A stretch of 64,000 nt of DNA, from contig SAUG01000127.1 in assembly GCA_011316305.1 (NCBI GenBank), positions 109,108 through 173,107 of the forward strand. The letters are read 5' to 3'. The position numbers and the translations under genes were made by a program. Shown piece after piece: positions 36,131 to 47,587 of the stretch. Below the pieces are notes generated by a model. It saw nothing but the letters and a program-made list of their open reading frames with translations, had not been told where the DNA came from and ran no database searches. This DNA comes from Rusavskia elegans. Taxonomy: Eukaryota; Ascomycota; Lecanoromycetes; Teloschistales; Teloschistaceae. Every line of letters starts with the position of its first letter. The stretch's first letter is position 1.

Positions 36131-36916
36131 CAAATCAACACCATCGTGGGAGGTTGGTCATGAATCTTATAGACTTAGTCGCTGTCTTGTCGTTCCTTGC
36201 GTCCGGCCGAGTGGTTCCTGGGGTCTGGCTGATGCGATGCTCATAAAGGTTGATCATAGTAGTAATCTCGATTGAGTGATTGGCCGCGGCAGCTTACTAA
36301 GCCCGGCTTACTCTGGCGGCGACGTTTGCGCACAAGACCGGCTAGCGTTATGTCGTCTGAACACGGAGAATGGCGTGGATCGGGTGAAGTGCGGCCCATC
36401 GACGCCGGCACTTGACCCCATTTGGAAGTTTCAATCACTGGCAAGTTGAATGACATATCTATCGTCCTCTGCGAAATCAGCTTTTTATTTTTCCGACATC
36501 CTCTGCGGTATATTTGAGAAATCCGCAAATCTACGAACACAAATGCTCTCATCGCACATGGATAACGTGCTGGTGACCGCTGTCCAGAAGAGCCTGCTCA
36601 CATACTTGGGTCATGATGGCGAGGTCCACTTGGTATATTGTAGGAGTCTGGCATCACACAGCGTGATGCTGCAGCATTTGCCTGGCTTGACGCGTCTGAT
36701 CTTCTTCACCAACTTGTTTGAGCAGCCGCGTCGGCTTTTCATGCCTCTAGAGTGCTAACACAACATATGCAGTCTCTATATAACGTTTCAGTCAGTCCAT
36801 CAGGCTTTTCACTCCTCCATTCTCCCCGCTGCCCCTAATCTGCCTTCGATCGTTTGCTTCATAGAATAATTCTCCAATTCTGGCAGTTCTCGAGCGTCGA
36901 GTCTTCAGATATCGAA
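36131..36916. other. Intergenic stretch
   Basis: Short frames on both strands only; none resembles a known protein. Possible 5' region of the disabled membrane-protein gene that follows. Confidence 0.4.
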
Positions 36917-37684
36917 ATGTCCCTTTCAGTTGACGACCTTTCCGGAGAGCACCATGAAATGGCGGACTTTGATCGAGATCGACTTCCCAACCCGCTTCTG
37001 CTTTCTAGCCTGGGACAACCGGGACAACCGACTTCCAAAGTCATCGTGTTCTGGCTAGATTTTGCTATCCCGGTCGATCTGTTAGCATCTGCCCTTGCCG
37101 CTGTAGTGGTCTGGAGCCAGACTATCGCCGTTCAGCTTGGTCAAACCAGCCAGGTTGTCGTTGTTGGCTTTGCGCTGACAGTGATGAGCCTTTGAGCGCA
37201 GAGACAAGTCCTGCTTGCCGCCATTGCGACCGAAGTACGCTATGGACAACCCAAACTACGGAATCTCGATGCCCTCCTTCGCAACGCCGTTCTCTGCCGC
37301 GTGGTGTCATATCTGTTACCAATGCGTGCTCTGCTACTCCTGAGCGTCCTACCGCTGTCCCTCAGTATAGCCTGTAAGGACTTCTCCGGGGTCTACAGCA
37401 CCAGGTCTGGCCATCTTGATGATTCAATCAGGGGTTTCATCAGACAACAAGGTTGGTCATGGAGTGGCAATGGGCTGTCCGGGGCTATCGATGCTTATGT
37501 GCCTTTCTTTGGTACTCGTTGCCATTCGCTCATTCATGTCAACAATAATCTTTGCCAAGCCGAACCGTGTCCCAGTTGGCTTCCGTTGGCTGATCTGAAA
37601 CCTTTGGTGGCTCCGATCAGGCAATGCAAAGATGCAAGAAGGAAGCTTAGGCTCTGCTGGAACCCCATCTCATCTCACTCTTAG
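36917..37684 (+). pseudogene. Fungal polytopic membrane protein, disabled by in-frame TGA
   Basis: From ATG 36,917 the frame runs 92 codons to a TGA at 37,193-37,195. It includes a hydrophobic span FAIPVDLLASALAAVVVW and a second one, VVVVGFALTVM. Immediately past the TGA the same frame continues AQRQVLLAAIATEVRYGQPK then LRNLDALLRNAVLC, LLLLSVLPLSLSIA and KDFSG. This matches, as I recall it, a Pezizomycotina membrane family in which these blocks are contiguous (GF-x-L, ARFG-x-x-x-LQNYDAILR, LPLxLSxxYKxF). The stop therefore falls inside a conserved region and is not explained by an intron. The remainder to 37,684 is less conserved. Family function is unknown. Confidence 0.55.
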
Positions 37685-37782
37685 GATCATTCTTGACTCA
37701 ACAAGCATAAACCATGATCGGCGCAGCTACGCCATTGTATTGCCTATCGGCTTGAACTACAGATAGATACACCATGTAGGAG

Positions 37783-38325
37783 TTACTCGACGCACCTGAA
37801 GCGAATCTCTGGCAAGGCCTCAACATTGACTCGTATCCCAGGATGCGGCGTCTTGGTACGCTTGTACGCAATCCCCCTGCCATCCAATTTGCCACTCGGA
37901 GGATTAATGACCTCGTCCTTCTCGCCATATTCCCACCACCGAATGTAACCCCAGCCCTCTCCCGGCCGCAAACTGTATTCATGGCCGATCTCCAAACCAT
38001 CAACGCCACGAGCCTGCCGCTGCTGCTCTTCAAATCGAGGTCGGGGTGGCGGTTTGCTGCTTCTAACAAACATTGCCGTGAAAGAAACAGGGCGGCCTGG
38101 GCACAGGGTATGAAACATGTGTTCTCGCAGTGGCACATGAATTTTCGATGGTGGTGGGAAGTTGTAAAAGCGAGTCTTGAGTTGATCGACTACTTTATTG
38201 GTTGTATGGTCGAAGATGACGAAGTGACCTTCTGCCAGGACCTTTGAAGGTATTCATTGTAGATGGTAATGTGTCGAATTGCGTGGTTGGTGAGGGACAA
38301 TGTCAAGGTCGGCGATGTGTCGCTG
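37783..38325 (-). pseudogene. Conserved fungal protein with probable frameshift
   Basis: The minus-strand frame ending at 37,783 reads FPPPSKIHVPLREHMF, RPVSFTAMF, GLEIGHEYSLRPGEGWGYIR then WWEYGE and ends PEIRFRCVE. This resembles a conserved uncharacterised Pezizomycotina family. Upstream, VLAEGHFVIFDH is in this frame, but the preceding block TLTLSLTNHAIRHITIY (about 38,313-38,260) is in another frame. The two abut near 38,245-38,255, where one extra G would restore continuity. A likely acceptor (TTTTTCAG, ends 38,326) opens the block, and a first exon may lie near 38,463-38,500 (SYTFTHPND). No ATG is found upstream. So the gene is probably degraded, though a sequencing error cannot be excluded. 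Confidence 0.5.
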
Positions 38326-38577
38326 CTGAAAAAGTGCGTTGTTAGGTCCAGAAACTATTCTGCGGATATTGATGGCTGAGGAGGTTCTTCTGTTGTTTCC
38401 ATGATCTGGAAGGGAGTCCAGTTCTCTTATTTCAGATTGTCTGGGAGCTTTCCCACTTTTCAGTCATTTGGATGAGTGAAGGTGTAGCTTTGGTCTGGTT
38501 TATCTGCGACTCGAGGTGTAATCTGGGCTTGATGTCATACAAATGTCATGCCGTACTAGAACAACGAAAACCAATGT

Positions 38578-38594
38578 GTATATATATATATATA
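38578..38594. repeat. (TA)n microsatellite
   Basis: A perfect TA dinucleotide run just upstream of the peptidase remnant. Confidence 0.9.
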
Positions 38595-38726
38595 CCGTCA
38601 GCCAACCCTCATCTAATTTTGGTTTGGAACTTTGGATAAATTAAAACACAATCAAAATAAGGTGTTGTTCATGGTACGCCCACTGTCAAGCAAGACGCTT
38701 CGAGCCTGAGCCACTTACTAACGACC

Positions 38727-39261
38727 ATGTTCTCCAGGGTTTTCCCCGACAAATTGAATTGCAATGATCTTGGCGACAAACTGACCGACGTCTTTGCCAC
38801 AGTCGGTCATCTCGTTCTGCATGAGTACACGTGAGTTCGCCTTGACTATCCATTCGACTTGTGGGGTTGGCATCCCATACCTCGACCGCCAGGGCATCCA
38901 ATACCCCCCACCATTGCGTGAGATTCATCATTCGAACGAGCCCTTCGCTAATTACGTGCGCAGTCATTCGGACTGGCTTTTGAAAGATATCACAGGCGGT
39001 GAGGTTGTCGACGAGCATGGCCTCCTTGAACACAGCGGATATGGACTCGAAAATGCATATCACAAGTTGGACAAGGAATATGCTCTTCTCAACGCTGATT
39101 CGTACGTCGTTCCCCATATCCTCTGGGTCAGCATACTCACACCTTTCAGCTATGCGTGGTTTGCAACCGAAACGATGTGGAGCACGATTTGCAAGAAGGA
39201 CTACAAGGAGCCCAGCGACGACGACGACAGTGACGACGACGAAGAAGAAGACGATAATTGA
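38727..39261 (+). CDS. Truncated HEXXH metallopeptidase (M35/lysine-specific type)
   Basis: Model of 117 aa from three exons: 38,727-38,830, 38,964-39,101 and 39,150-39,261. Splicing the first intron builds HEYTH, a zinc HEXXH motif. Splicing the second builds NADSYAWFATETMW, the conserved block after the metal site in deuterolysin-like and lysine-specific metalloendopeptidases. GYGLENAY, between them, matches the third-ligand neighbourhood. Typical family members are several times longer with a secretory N-terminus. Here the upstream region shows a CTAAC branch and CTCCAG (ends 38,737), so the ATG at 38,727 may be intronic and 5' exons have probably been lost. The C-terminus is an odd Asp/Glu run encoded by a GAC/GAA triplet repeat. 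Probably a remnant, possibly still transcribed. Confidence 0.6.
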
Positions 39262-41882
39262 ATCTCCTAACTGGGTCTGACGTTCGTCCTTTGCGAAAAA
39301 GGGCTCAATACTCTGGACGGAGAAGTGCAGCACTGCCAATCCGTGCAAGATGTCTGGATCCTCCAGGGTAGTTGTGGACGAGAGTATCTGAAGCGGAGTA
39401 CTGCAGCGCTGGACGCCAGACACATTCCTTTCAGATCGTGGTCACCGCAAGTTTAGAAACAATCTCATAGCATAGAAATCGTTGCTTCTTTCCTTCTTTC
39501 CACCAAGGACTTTTCTCCGTGTTGCTTGCAAAAATGGCTAGGCAGCAACAAATCCTCGCCTTGAGCAGAAGCAAAATCTGGAGACCAAACCTATTATCTC
39601 ATCTTTTGGCAAGACATCCCATTTAGCTAGCAGTCGAGTATTATATCCCTACTCCGTCAGTCTCAAATTAATCAGCCGCCTGAGAGCTTCCGACTGACTC
39701 CGTCCACCGCGAGAGATCGTAGAGACATTGTGACTGTTTCTCCCGGCAATTCATATCCTCAGCGTGGCAATTCACCACACCTGCCCGCACATCGGCAACT
39801 TAGAAATAATGGATCGATATCACTGGTGGCATCAGACGCGCATAGATGGGTTCAGGAGCGCAACCCCTGAGCGGCACTCGGTGGGTTGTAGTCTTTCTTG
39901 GAAGGATAAAAGGATAACAACGATTCTTTTCTATCCAACATGTACCATGTGTGCTGGACAGAGACGGCTTCGAAGACAGGGGAACGTGATTGACATGGTA
40001 CGAAAGGTTATTTTACCTCCCCCGCTAGGGCATCCGCTTTGGTAGCTTATTGGGTTAATAAAACAATCGCAACAAGGGACGTAGAGCAGTCGATATATGG
40101 ATATAGGTTTTCGTTTTAGCGGTTACTTGGTACTTGTAGTACAACTACGATTGAATTATTCGTCACTGGGTCGGGTAGAAAACTTTGTTGCGATTGGTTA
40201 TCATTATGATGAGGGAGAGCTGGTTGATTCCTGAATTGGATGCTTCAATTATTTACTCCATCAATGATAGGGGCCCGATGATATTGGCATTGGTGATGGC
40301 GAAGAGGAGGAGTGAGAACATGGGATGGATAGTGGATTATGCAGGGTATTCCATGGCATCTCATTTGACTGCGGATGGCCCTATAGTCGGTAAATTCTCG
40401 GGTTTAAGAAGGGTACTAGACCCACAAGAGCTAGAAGGACATTTGCCACTTGTCTTTCCTCGCTTGGCTGAGATCTGGGACTATTTTGAGACGGTCCAAC
40501 GATCATGATCAGTCAACATTGACTCGATCCGGCTCTAATGATCCCACATGATCTTTAAAAATGTGGCCTCCGATGGCCCGATCATTGCATCTCTTGAAAC
40601 CGCCACCGGCGTTCAAAAAGACCACCCAGTCGGTTGGAAGTACACTGTGATGGCAGCTCAACAAATCATCTGAAGTCTACTTGTGCTCGACCTCACACAA
40701 ATAGCAACGGATCGACTTGTCCGGTCCGAGTCTCTCCCCACAGCTCGCCACGGGCTTGGAGTAAGACACGGACGTACAATTGGGCAGAAAGAAAGGAACA
40801 GGTCGCCGATCGTGGGGGGGGAGATCAACATAGACGTTTCGAGCTGTTCCCAGCCATCCACAGATGAAAGGAACAATCCTTTACAGGCCGTGATATGGAT
40901 AACACCGTGTGTATCGATAAACGGGCTTCCTGCAGGTAGATAAGGCTTTATTGACATCATACAAGGCGTCTAGGCCATTTTGTACTCAGCTGCGTCGTCA
41001 ATCTCCGGCCCCTTCAACCTTGTGGTTGGCTGCGATCGTTGGAATATCAAGGCGAGGTGCATGCAGCTGCAATAATAAGGCAGACGCGCCTTACCCGCGA
41101 CGCATCCAGGATGCACAATCGATGGAAACCCTTGGCGAAAGCGCATGCTCGCTGGTGCTCGACCCCTCGCCTCTGATCTGATCCGACATTCAAGCTCCGA
41201 TGGTGAAGACCTCACAGACCGCCGAGAGCTGGTATTGACTAGATCATCCGTTCAGTATTGAGCGCCTCCAGATGGGATACAGGCTTCACGGAGATTCACA
41301 CAGAAGTGCACGGTGTGGACGAGAGGAGGTTCGAAGTTGCCAGAACCGTCAAGAGCGCCTCCCAAACTCCAATGTCCGGTGTCCTGGCAGATCAAAGACC
41401 GACCTTCAAACTCATGGCATCAGATTCTTCGAAATATTGATAGGCTCGCGACAAGGTGATGGCGTCGGTGGTGGGAAAAGTGGGATACCACTGCCAAAGA
41501 TTCCGGTATGTTTTGCACTCAATCTCTCTGTAGACGCTGTTTTGGCTCAGTGCTGTTTCAAGTTCCTCGCGGACCATAGGCGAGTAGCTGTTGACCGATC
41601 ATGGCGGTTGTGTCGGATTAGCGTTGTTCTTGCGAGTCCTTTAGCGTGGGGATCCAGATATACGCGAATCGACTAACCCTCCATGCGACATCTATGTAGA
41701 CGCTCGCTTCAACGACCCCTGCTATGTACAGCGCATCTCGAATTTGTCGCCCTCATGTACCACCTACTGGACTTCGACACCTACGTAAACAAGTCCCCAT
41801 CTCCTGCTCTCCCCGTTGTCCTCTTCTGCATGGCATTCTCCTAGAAAACTCAGCATCAAATTCATAATTCCGCCTGTGTTCC
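39262..41882. other. Long intergenic stretch with only short, unrecognised frames
   Basis: Composition is normal, but the largest frames (for example 40,185-40,508 plus, which starts at TTG, and 40,658-40,960 minus) have no recognisable domains and no convincing starts. I see no RNA gene or repeat. Small or eroded genes could be present. Confidence 0.4.
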
Positions 41883-44235
41883 ATGGCAGACCCAGTGAGC
41901 GCCGAATCAATCGCAAGCGGTGCGGCGGCATTGGCCTTGAGATGTGAAGACATTGCGAAGGGCTTGTATGACCTTGCTGGACGCTATAGAGATACCGGTT
42001 CCTTAGTATCATGCATTGCACAAGAGCTCTCTGCAACTCAATGTTCCTGGCAACTTATATACAGCCTCACGGATCATTGGAGGTCTCAAGGTCACTTGAG
42101 CCATGATCTCCTTCTGAGACTCGACCAATCTATTGCATGGGGTCGTCTGATCCTCACCACTTTGTACGATGACATGGCTGCATGCACCAGACGTTTGGCT
42201 ATTACCGGAGACGGCTTTCGAAATCGATTTCATCGATCTAGGGTTGCCTGGAGTGAGAGGTCATTGAAGAGACATCAAGAAAGAATCAGAGGCCAGACCA
42301 TGTCCATGGGTCTGCTCATTTCCATCCTGAAAATGTGAGCTTCCGTTTCTTACAACAGATTCCTTTGTCAAATTCGACCATCCAGCTCGGACCGGCTAAT
42401 TCTTTGTGAAAAGGTCAGACGTAGAATCGCCAGTCAGTCCGCTAGACCATGTTCCAGTAACGCGGTACTCGCTTGTAAGTGAAATGTCAATGGTCCCATC
42501 GAGGAATTCGGTTCGCTCTCCCACTATCGATCGCCTCAGGATCTTTGACGACATGATGTACAACCAATTGAGCGTCGACCATGATCTCTTCAAGAGTAAG
42601 GTCTATAAGCGGAACAGAAGTCAAGATCATACAAGTAACTCGCCGTACCGATACCCTACTGTTCAGAGCGGTACTAGAAGAGCATCAGTGCACGTGGCAA
42701 GCCAAATCAAGCCGATCACACAACAGCAGGTGCCGTCGACTGGTCCATTATCTATCCAGATTCCTTCTACCACGTCTGAAAGCTCCAGCCCAGTCGCTGC
42801 TTGTCATCTTGATACCATTCATGAGCATCACACGGAGAGGCATCTTAGCTCCCCCGTAGCAAAGAGTCTTTTGGACCAAGATGATCTGCTTTTGTCTTAC
42901 GCTCATCACGAGGCCAGCCAGCCACAGTCAGATTCCATCTCAAGACTGGCATCCGAAAGAATTATAGGTCAATTGCAAGACCGTACTACGCTGGAAACCA
43001 TTATTGGTGGACAGCCAACGGCCGTCATGACCGAGGCAATAGACCACGGTGACCTTGAGATGGTATTCCTCGAAGCCTGCCGAAATGGCAACACTCGGCT
43101 TGTCGAGGGACTCCTGTTCGCAGGAGTAAATGTGCATTGTCGCAGAAGGGAAGCAGACGATCGAGTGGATGGATCTACCCCGATTCATCTTGCGGCAATG
43201 TACGGCCAGGCGCAGATCGCCATGATCTTACTTAACCATGACGCCTGTGTCAATGATCATCATCACGGCGAACGCCGACCTTTGCACGAGGCTGCGGAGG
43301 CCGGATACGAAACAATGACCGCGTTGCTACTGGAGAACGGAGCAAGACCTTACCTTCGCGACAGCCGAGGCCTTGAGCCATTGCACCTTGCATGTCAACA
43401 TGGTTCCATGAAAGTGGCGTCTTTACTACTCGAAGCCGGCGCAGAAGTCAATGCTGCGGACAAGAATCTCTATCGGGCCATGCATCACCTTGCCCAAGAA
43501 TGTGATAACCCTTACTTGGCGACAATGCTAATAGATGTGGGCTGCGACATCAATGCAACGACCAGCCAAGGCTACACTGCACTACAACTTGCATGTTTAT
43601 CCGGGAATATCAACGTCTTGGCTGTCCTCCTCCAGCACGGCGCATCAATGGCATATCTCCGATGGTCAGCTTCACCTTTAAATCTGGCGATCCGAGATGG
43701 TCATTCAAAGGTCCTGCAATTGCTGCTTCGCAATGGAGCACAAGTCAACGACATGGATCCCGTCAGTCATGAAACCGTCAGCCACCTGATCATCAAGGAG
43801 CCCGGCTCAACCAGAAGGGTCAAAAAGTATCTCAAGTTACTGCTAGACCATGGAATGGACATCAACGCACAGGACGCCGAGGGGAATACCAGCCTCCACC
43901 TTGCTTTAGCTGATTACTCCGCCACCAAGACTGCCGAGTGGCAACTGATTGTAGCCAAAACACTTCTCGTCAACGGAGCCGACAGTGGATTCGCGAATTA
44001 TCATGGCGACTATCCATTGGATTTAGCCCACCGGTTGACCCTCGCCAACCCTTGCCACGACATCCGTCTGTTCCGCTTGTTGGTCGCTGCCTCGATCCAT
44101 CATCTCCCCAGTAGAGAACTAGCACGGATCGAAAGCGACATGCGATGTGCGGAAGCGTCAGCAAATCGCTCACGGGCGAAAGAGATGGTAGCCCTGCTTG
44201 GCGCTGCCCGAGTTAAGAACGACCTAGTCATTTGA
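41883..44235 (+). CDS. Ankyrin-repeat protein with fungal N-terminal helical domain
   Basis: Predicted 757 aa, exons 41,883-42,334 and 42,414-44,235. The 79-bp intron restores the frame where the upstream exon would otherwise hit TGA, and the second exon has no ATG start of its own. Residues 1-150 (MADPVSAESIASGAAALALR then CEDIAKGLYDLAGRYRDT) resemble the helical N-terminal domain seen in fungal NLR-like and ankyrin proteins. A Ser-rich linker follows (about 150-340). About nine ankyrin repeats fill roughly residues 355-725, for example STPIHLAAMYGQAQIAMILL, RPLHEAAEAGYETMTALLLE and EPLHLACQHGSMKVASLLLE. No NTPase lies between, so this is an NLR-like layout without a nucleotide-binding core. 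Likely cytosolic, protein-binding; role unknown. Confidence 0.8.
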
Positions 44236-44814
44236 GTCTGGAAGACTTAGAGCATTCAAGAAACTGTGAGATGCGGTATCAAGCGAGTCGATACTTCTTG
44301 AATTATGGAGTTGGACCTGCTATTGCAGGCTTTCATGTCGTCTGGAAAACGGAGCTTAGCGATTGATTTCCCGTAATGCATACTATCGCCGCACTTCAAT
44401 CACTCCATTGATAGCTTACTTCTCTGTCGGGCAGGCCCGTTGTGACGGTTGTCACAAAACATAAATTCCATACTCCGGGTATGCTGCAACAGGAGAAATG
44501 ATCTTGGTTTAGTCACCGCGTGGTATGAGATATGAAGGTCAGATACTGCCGTCGGACTGTCACGAATCTGCTGGTCTGATCTCAAAAGAGTGCATCTTCG
44601 ACGAGGCTACTAAGTGGCCATCGCTCCTTCCTCAACATGTGCTTCACATCTGACTCTTGACACCATCACCTGCATGTTCCGGTATTTACATATCGTCCGG
44701 ACTATCCCTTTCACCACCTGTATTGGCTTTTCCTCAGCGGTATTACTCTCGCATTCTTATCCTTCAAGCTATCACTTTAATAAACTTCGTTCGAGCTCCA
44801 ATCCAGCCAATACG
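44236..44814. other. Intergenic stretch / 5' region of the lysozyme-like gene
   Basis: No convincing frame; pyrimidine-rich tracts toward the downstream start are consistent with a promoter. Confidence 0.4.
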
Positions 44815-46162
44815 ATGCTCACCGAGCCAGTCAGTCATAGCAAGCATCGAGACGTGCATTCTAACTGACGGTGTTCCAGTTGACGGCCGTCTTCACCGCT
44901 GCTATAGTTGCCCTACTGCTCCTTCTTGCCAATGTTTTCCAGAGAGACATCGCCCTATTCTTCGCTAAACCTATCCCCGGCGTACCCGATCAAGCTTTCA
45001 ACGAGACGAAGTCTGGTCAAGCGATCCCCAATCCTCTTGGAAACTTGATTAATGAAACTTGGGACGAACTTCTGTTCCTAGCGTTCGATCCTCTTCCGCT
45101 CCCGACCGACTACGATTCTCCCTTTCCATTCCCTGCGCTCCCCACGAGCAGCGCGGACACGTCACAGCCACCTCTAACGACTTTGATGATATCGCTTCCA
45201 GCAACGTCAACCAATACTCGGAGCCAGGCCCCTTCGTCAATCAACACCAGAAGCGATGCCCCTTCGTCAACCAGTACTAGAAGCGCCGCACCTTGGTCAA
45301 GCGGTACTAGAAGCGAGACCCCATCACCTGTACCCGACCCAACCAACATCATCCCTCACAGCCCCGGCATCGACGAATATCACCTGTATACCGGTAACGG
45401 CAGCATCGCCGCCGGCTGGCCCCACAAAGCAGACTGGATGTCCTTTTCAGAGATGTATCTCTTCCCTTCCCCAACCCCACCAAAAGCCAAAACCCCACCC
45501 CCGGCTAACCTTCCCCTCCACCACACAGGTTCACGACCAACATCCCCCTAATAATCCACTCCTGCACCCTCTTCCACGTAACCCCAAATACCCTCCCCGA
45601 AATCCTCTCCATCCACACCGCCATCCTCACCATCTCCACGGCCACAAACACAGACCCCCGCTTCATCCTCGCCATCATCCTCCAAGAATCCAACGGCTGC
45701 GTCCGCGTCCCCACTTCCTTCTACAGTCTCCGCAACCCCGGGTTAATGCAATCACACAACGGCCCCGCAACCTGCAACGAAGATGCCTCACCCATCTACC
45801 CCTGCCCGTACGCCACGATCGAGGAAATGATAAGAGAGGGCACGGCGGGGACGTTTGAAGGGCGGGGAATGGGATTGGTGATGGCGTTGAGGGAGGCGAC
45901 CGTAAACGGGCATGTGGATGATGTAGGGCGGTATTATCGCGCGGCAAGGATCTACAATAGTGGGAGCGTTGATGAGAGTGGGGATTTGGGCATGGGGGTC
46001 GCGACGCATTGTTATGCGAGCGATGTGGCGAATCGGTTGAGGGGGTGGAGTTTGAGTGCTGATGGGTGTGTGGAGGGGTCTTCGAATGCGGAGGGAGGGA
46101 ATCCGGAGGGGAGGGATGTGAAGGTTGGATTGATGGGGGTGGGGTTGAGGAGGGGGGAGTAG
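44815..46162 (+). CDS. Lysozyme/SLT-like secreted or membrane-anchored protein
   Basis: Predicted 407 aa in three exons: 44,815-44,829, 44,880-45,454 and 45,529-46,162 (introns of 50 and 74 bp, each with a CTAAC branch). The first exon is five codons. Its splice places a hydrophobic segment (TAVFTAAIVALLLLLANVF) at residues 7-25, a signal anchor. A Ser/Thr/Pro linker foll contains four copies of a TRS-x-APSS unit. The C-terminal 260 residues carry the lysozyme-like fold: GNGSIAAGWP, then FILAIILQESNGCVRV with the catalytic-type Glu, NPGLMQSH, and AARIYNSGS. Fungal members are thought to act on peptidoglycan, but no substrate is shown here. The frame then ends in a Gly-rich tail. Complete and intact. 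Confidence 0.8.
45205..45325 (+). repeat. Coding minisatellite (TRS-x-APSS units)
   Basis: Four imperfect copies of a roughly 30-bp unit lie inside the linker of the lysozyme-like gene, encoding TNTRSQAPSS, INTRSDAPSS, TSTRSAAPWS and GTRSETPSP. Confidence 0.75.
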
Positions 46163-46489
46163 GTGGGTGCGGCAATTCGTTGGTTGACCTGGGGTTTGGT
46201 GGTCAGAATCCCTTTTCCTCTTGAAATAAATCTTTTAGAGCAGGTCGATGTCTTCATTATTTCAAGTCAGGAGCCCGTTCTCAGTGAGTTACTGCGCGCG
46301 ATCAAGATCCGGTTTCTGATATCCTTATTCCTTGTTTATCAATCTCATTGTCTGGAATCCTGACTGGGAGGATATAATCGGAACATGAAGCCAAGTACAT
46401 ACACTTCACAACTTATACTCTTCACTTATAACAACCGAAAAGTTCTGCACGTCACCGAAAACCATCCTCGTCACCATACCACCTGTCCC

Positions 46490-46930
46490 CACGTCCCCCC
46501 CCCCCCCCCAACCCCTTTGTCACCTCCTTTATCACCCCCTCCACCCCCTCCACCCCCTTTATCCCTTCCCCCCTCCAAAAGCGACTAACCCCCACCCCCA
46601 ACCCAACTATACAACCAACATCATACCCAACATACCTTCCTCTACCACAACCCCTCGTACACCCCGCCGCCCTGCACTCATATGCCCTTATAACCTCTTC
46701 ATCAACCTTGAGCCCGAGATCTATGCCTTGCCGGATATGACCCTGTGCTGTGGTGGTGTTTTAGGTGTTCGGGGCCGTCGAAGCGGAGGTTGCTGGGTTT
46801 GTATTTGCGGTTTTGGGAGCGTTGGGGGGGATAGTAGGTGCGACGGGAGGAGGAGGGGTGGTGGGGGAGGGGGCTGTTTTTGGGGAGATTTTAGTGGGAG
46901 GGGAGGGAAAGGGGGGGGTGGGGGAGTTGG
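46490..46930. repeat. C-rich tract followed by G-rich tract
   Basis: The plus strand is almost pure pyrimidine (C13 and CCACCCC units) at 46,490-46,580. It then becomes G-rich (many runs of 3-8 G) at 46,795-46,925. The G-rich part could form G-quadruplexes, and on the minus strand it encodes only a Pro-rich frame (46,721-47,011) that I do not accept as a gene. Confidence 0.7.
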
Positions 46931-47023
46931 TATTGGTGTATGGTGGAATGTTCGGGTAAGGGTATTATATGTTCTTTTCTTCGGGTTGCGGCGAATCCGC
47001 TGTCCCAACAAACGACACCGAGA

Positions 47024-47164
47024 TTATTGGCAATAAAATAAGAAGAACCAACCAAACAATACGAATATGCAAAACGCAACATCAAATCCAACAGACCCGA
47101 ACACTATAGCCGGCACCAGTATAATATAACAAGCACACATCAACACGCGGAGCGCGGACGACAT
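47024..47164 (-). CDS. Small two-span membrane peptide (possible)
   Basis: ATG 47,164 begins a 46-aa frame with two hydrophobic segments (VLMCACYIILVPAIVFGSVG and FCIFVLFGWFFLFY). It is not PMP3 and I recognise no family. Upstream the frame remains open without a better start, and no introns are evident. Support is limited to its composition. Confidence 0.3.
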   Translation of the reverse strand: MSSALRVLMCACYIILVPAIVFGSVGFDVAFCIFVLFGWFFLFYCQ

Positions 47165-47587
47165 TCTTGGGGTAAGGGGGAAATGGTTTCGAGGGAGAAG
47201 GACCATGGTATTCGATCTGTGAGAGGAGGATTGTTCGTGGACTGATGGTAAGACGGTAAGATGCTACTTCCTTCTTGTCTCCCAGGCTTTGTCTGCCATC
47301 TTTATCGTCTCGAATAGAACTTGGACCCCAACGAATCGATTGGGAAGTCAAGCACATCCACTTCACGATTCTGTCACGTGATCATGCAGCTCGCTGATGC
47401 ATGGTAACCTTTTGGGCTCCCATCTAAGACAAGCCCCTCATTCAGTACAGATGATCATCTCAGCTTCACCTCCTCTGCTCTCACAATTTCCCTTCTCATA
47501 TTCCAGCACAGATACGAGAACAGCGGAGCTACCCTTTTCCAGACTCCCTTCCAACTCATTTTCGAAGCAGAGAGTCTTCCACAAAAT

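Noticed and set aside
38686..39423. Minus-strand 245-codon frame, the longest in that interval
   Set aside because: It is antisense to the spliced HEXXH peptidase exons, which carry clear family motifs; its own sequence shows nothing recognisable.
45256..46175. Alternative Pro/His-rich frames over the lysozyme-like gene
   Set aside because: These are other-frame readings of the linker and second exon, which have clear conserved motifs in the accepted frame.
46721..47011. Pro-rich minus-strand protein
   Set aside because: It is simply the translation of the G-rich tract; no start context or domain.
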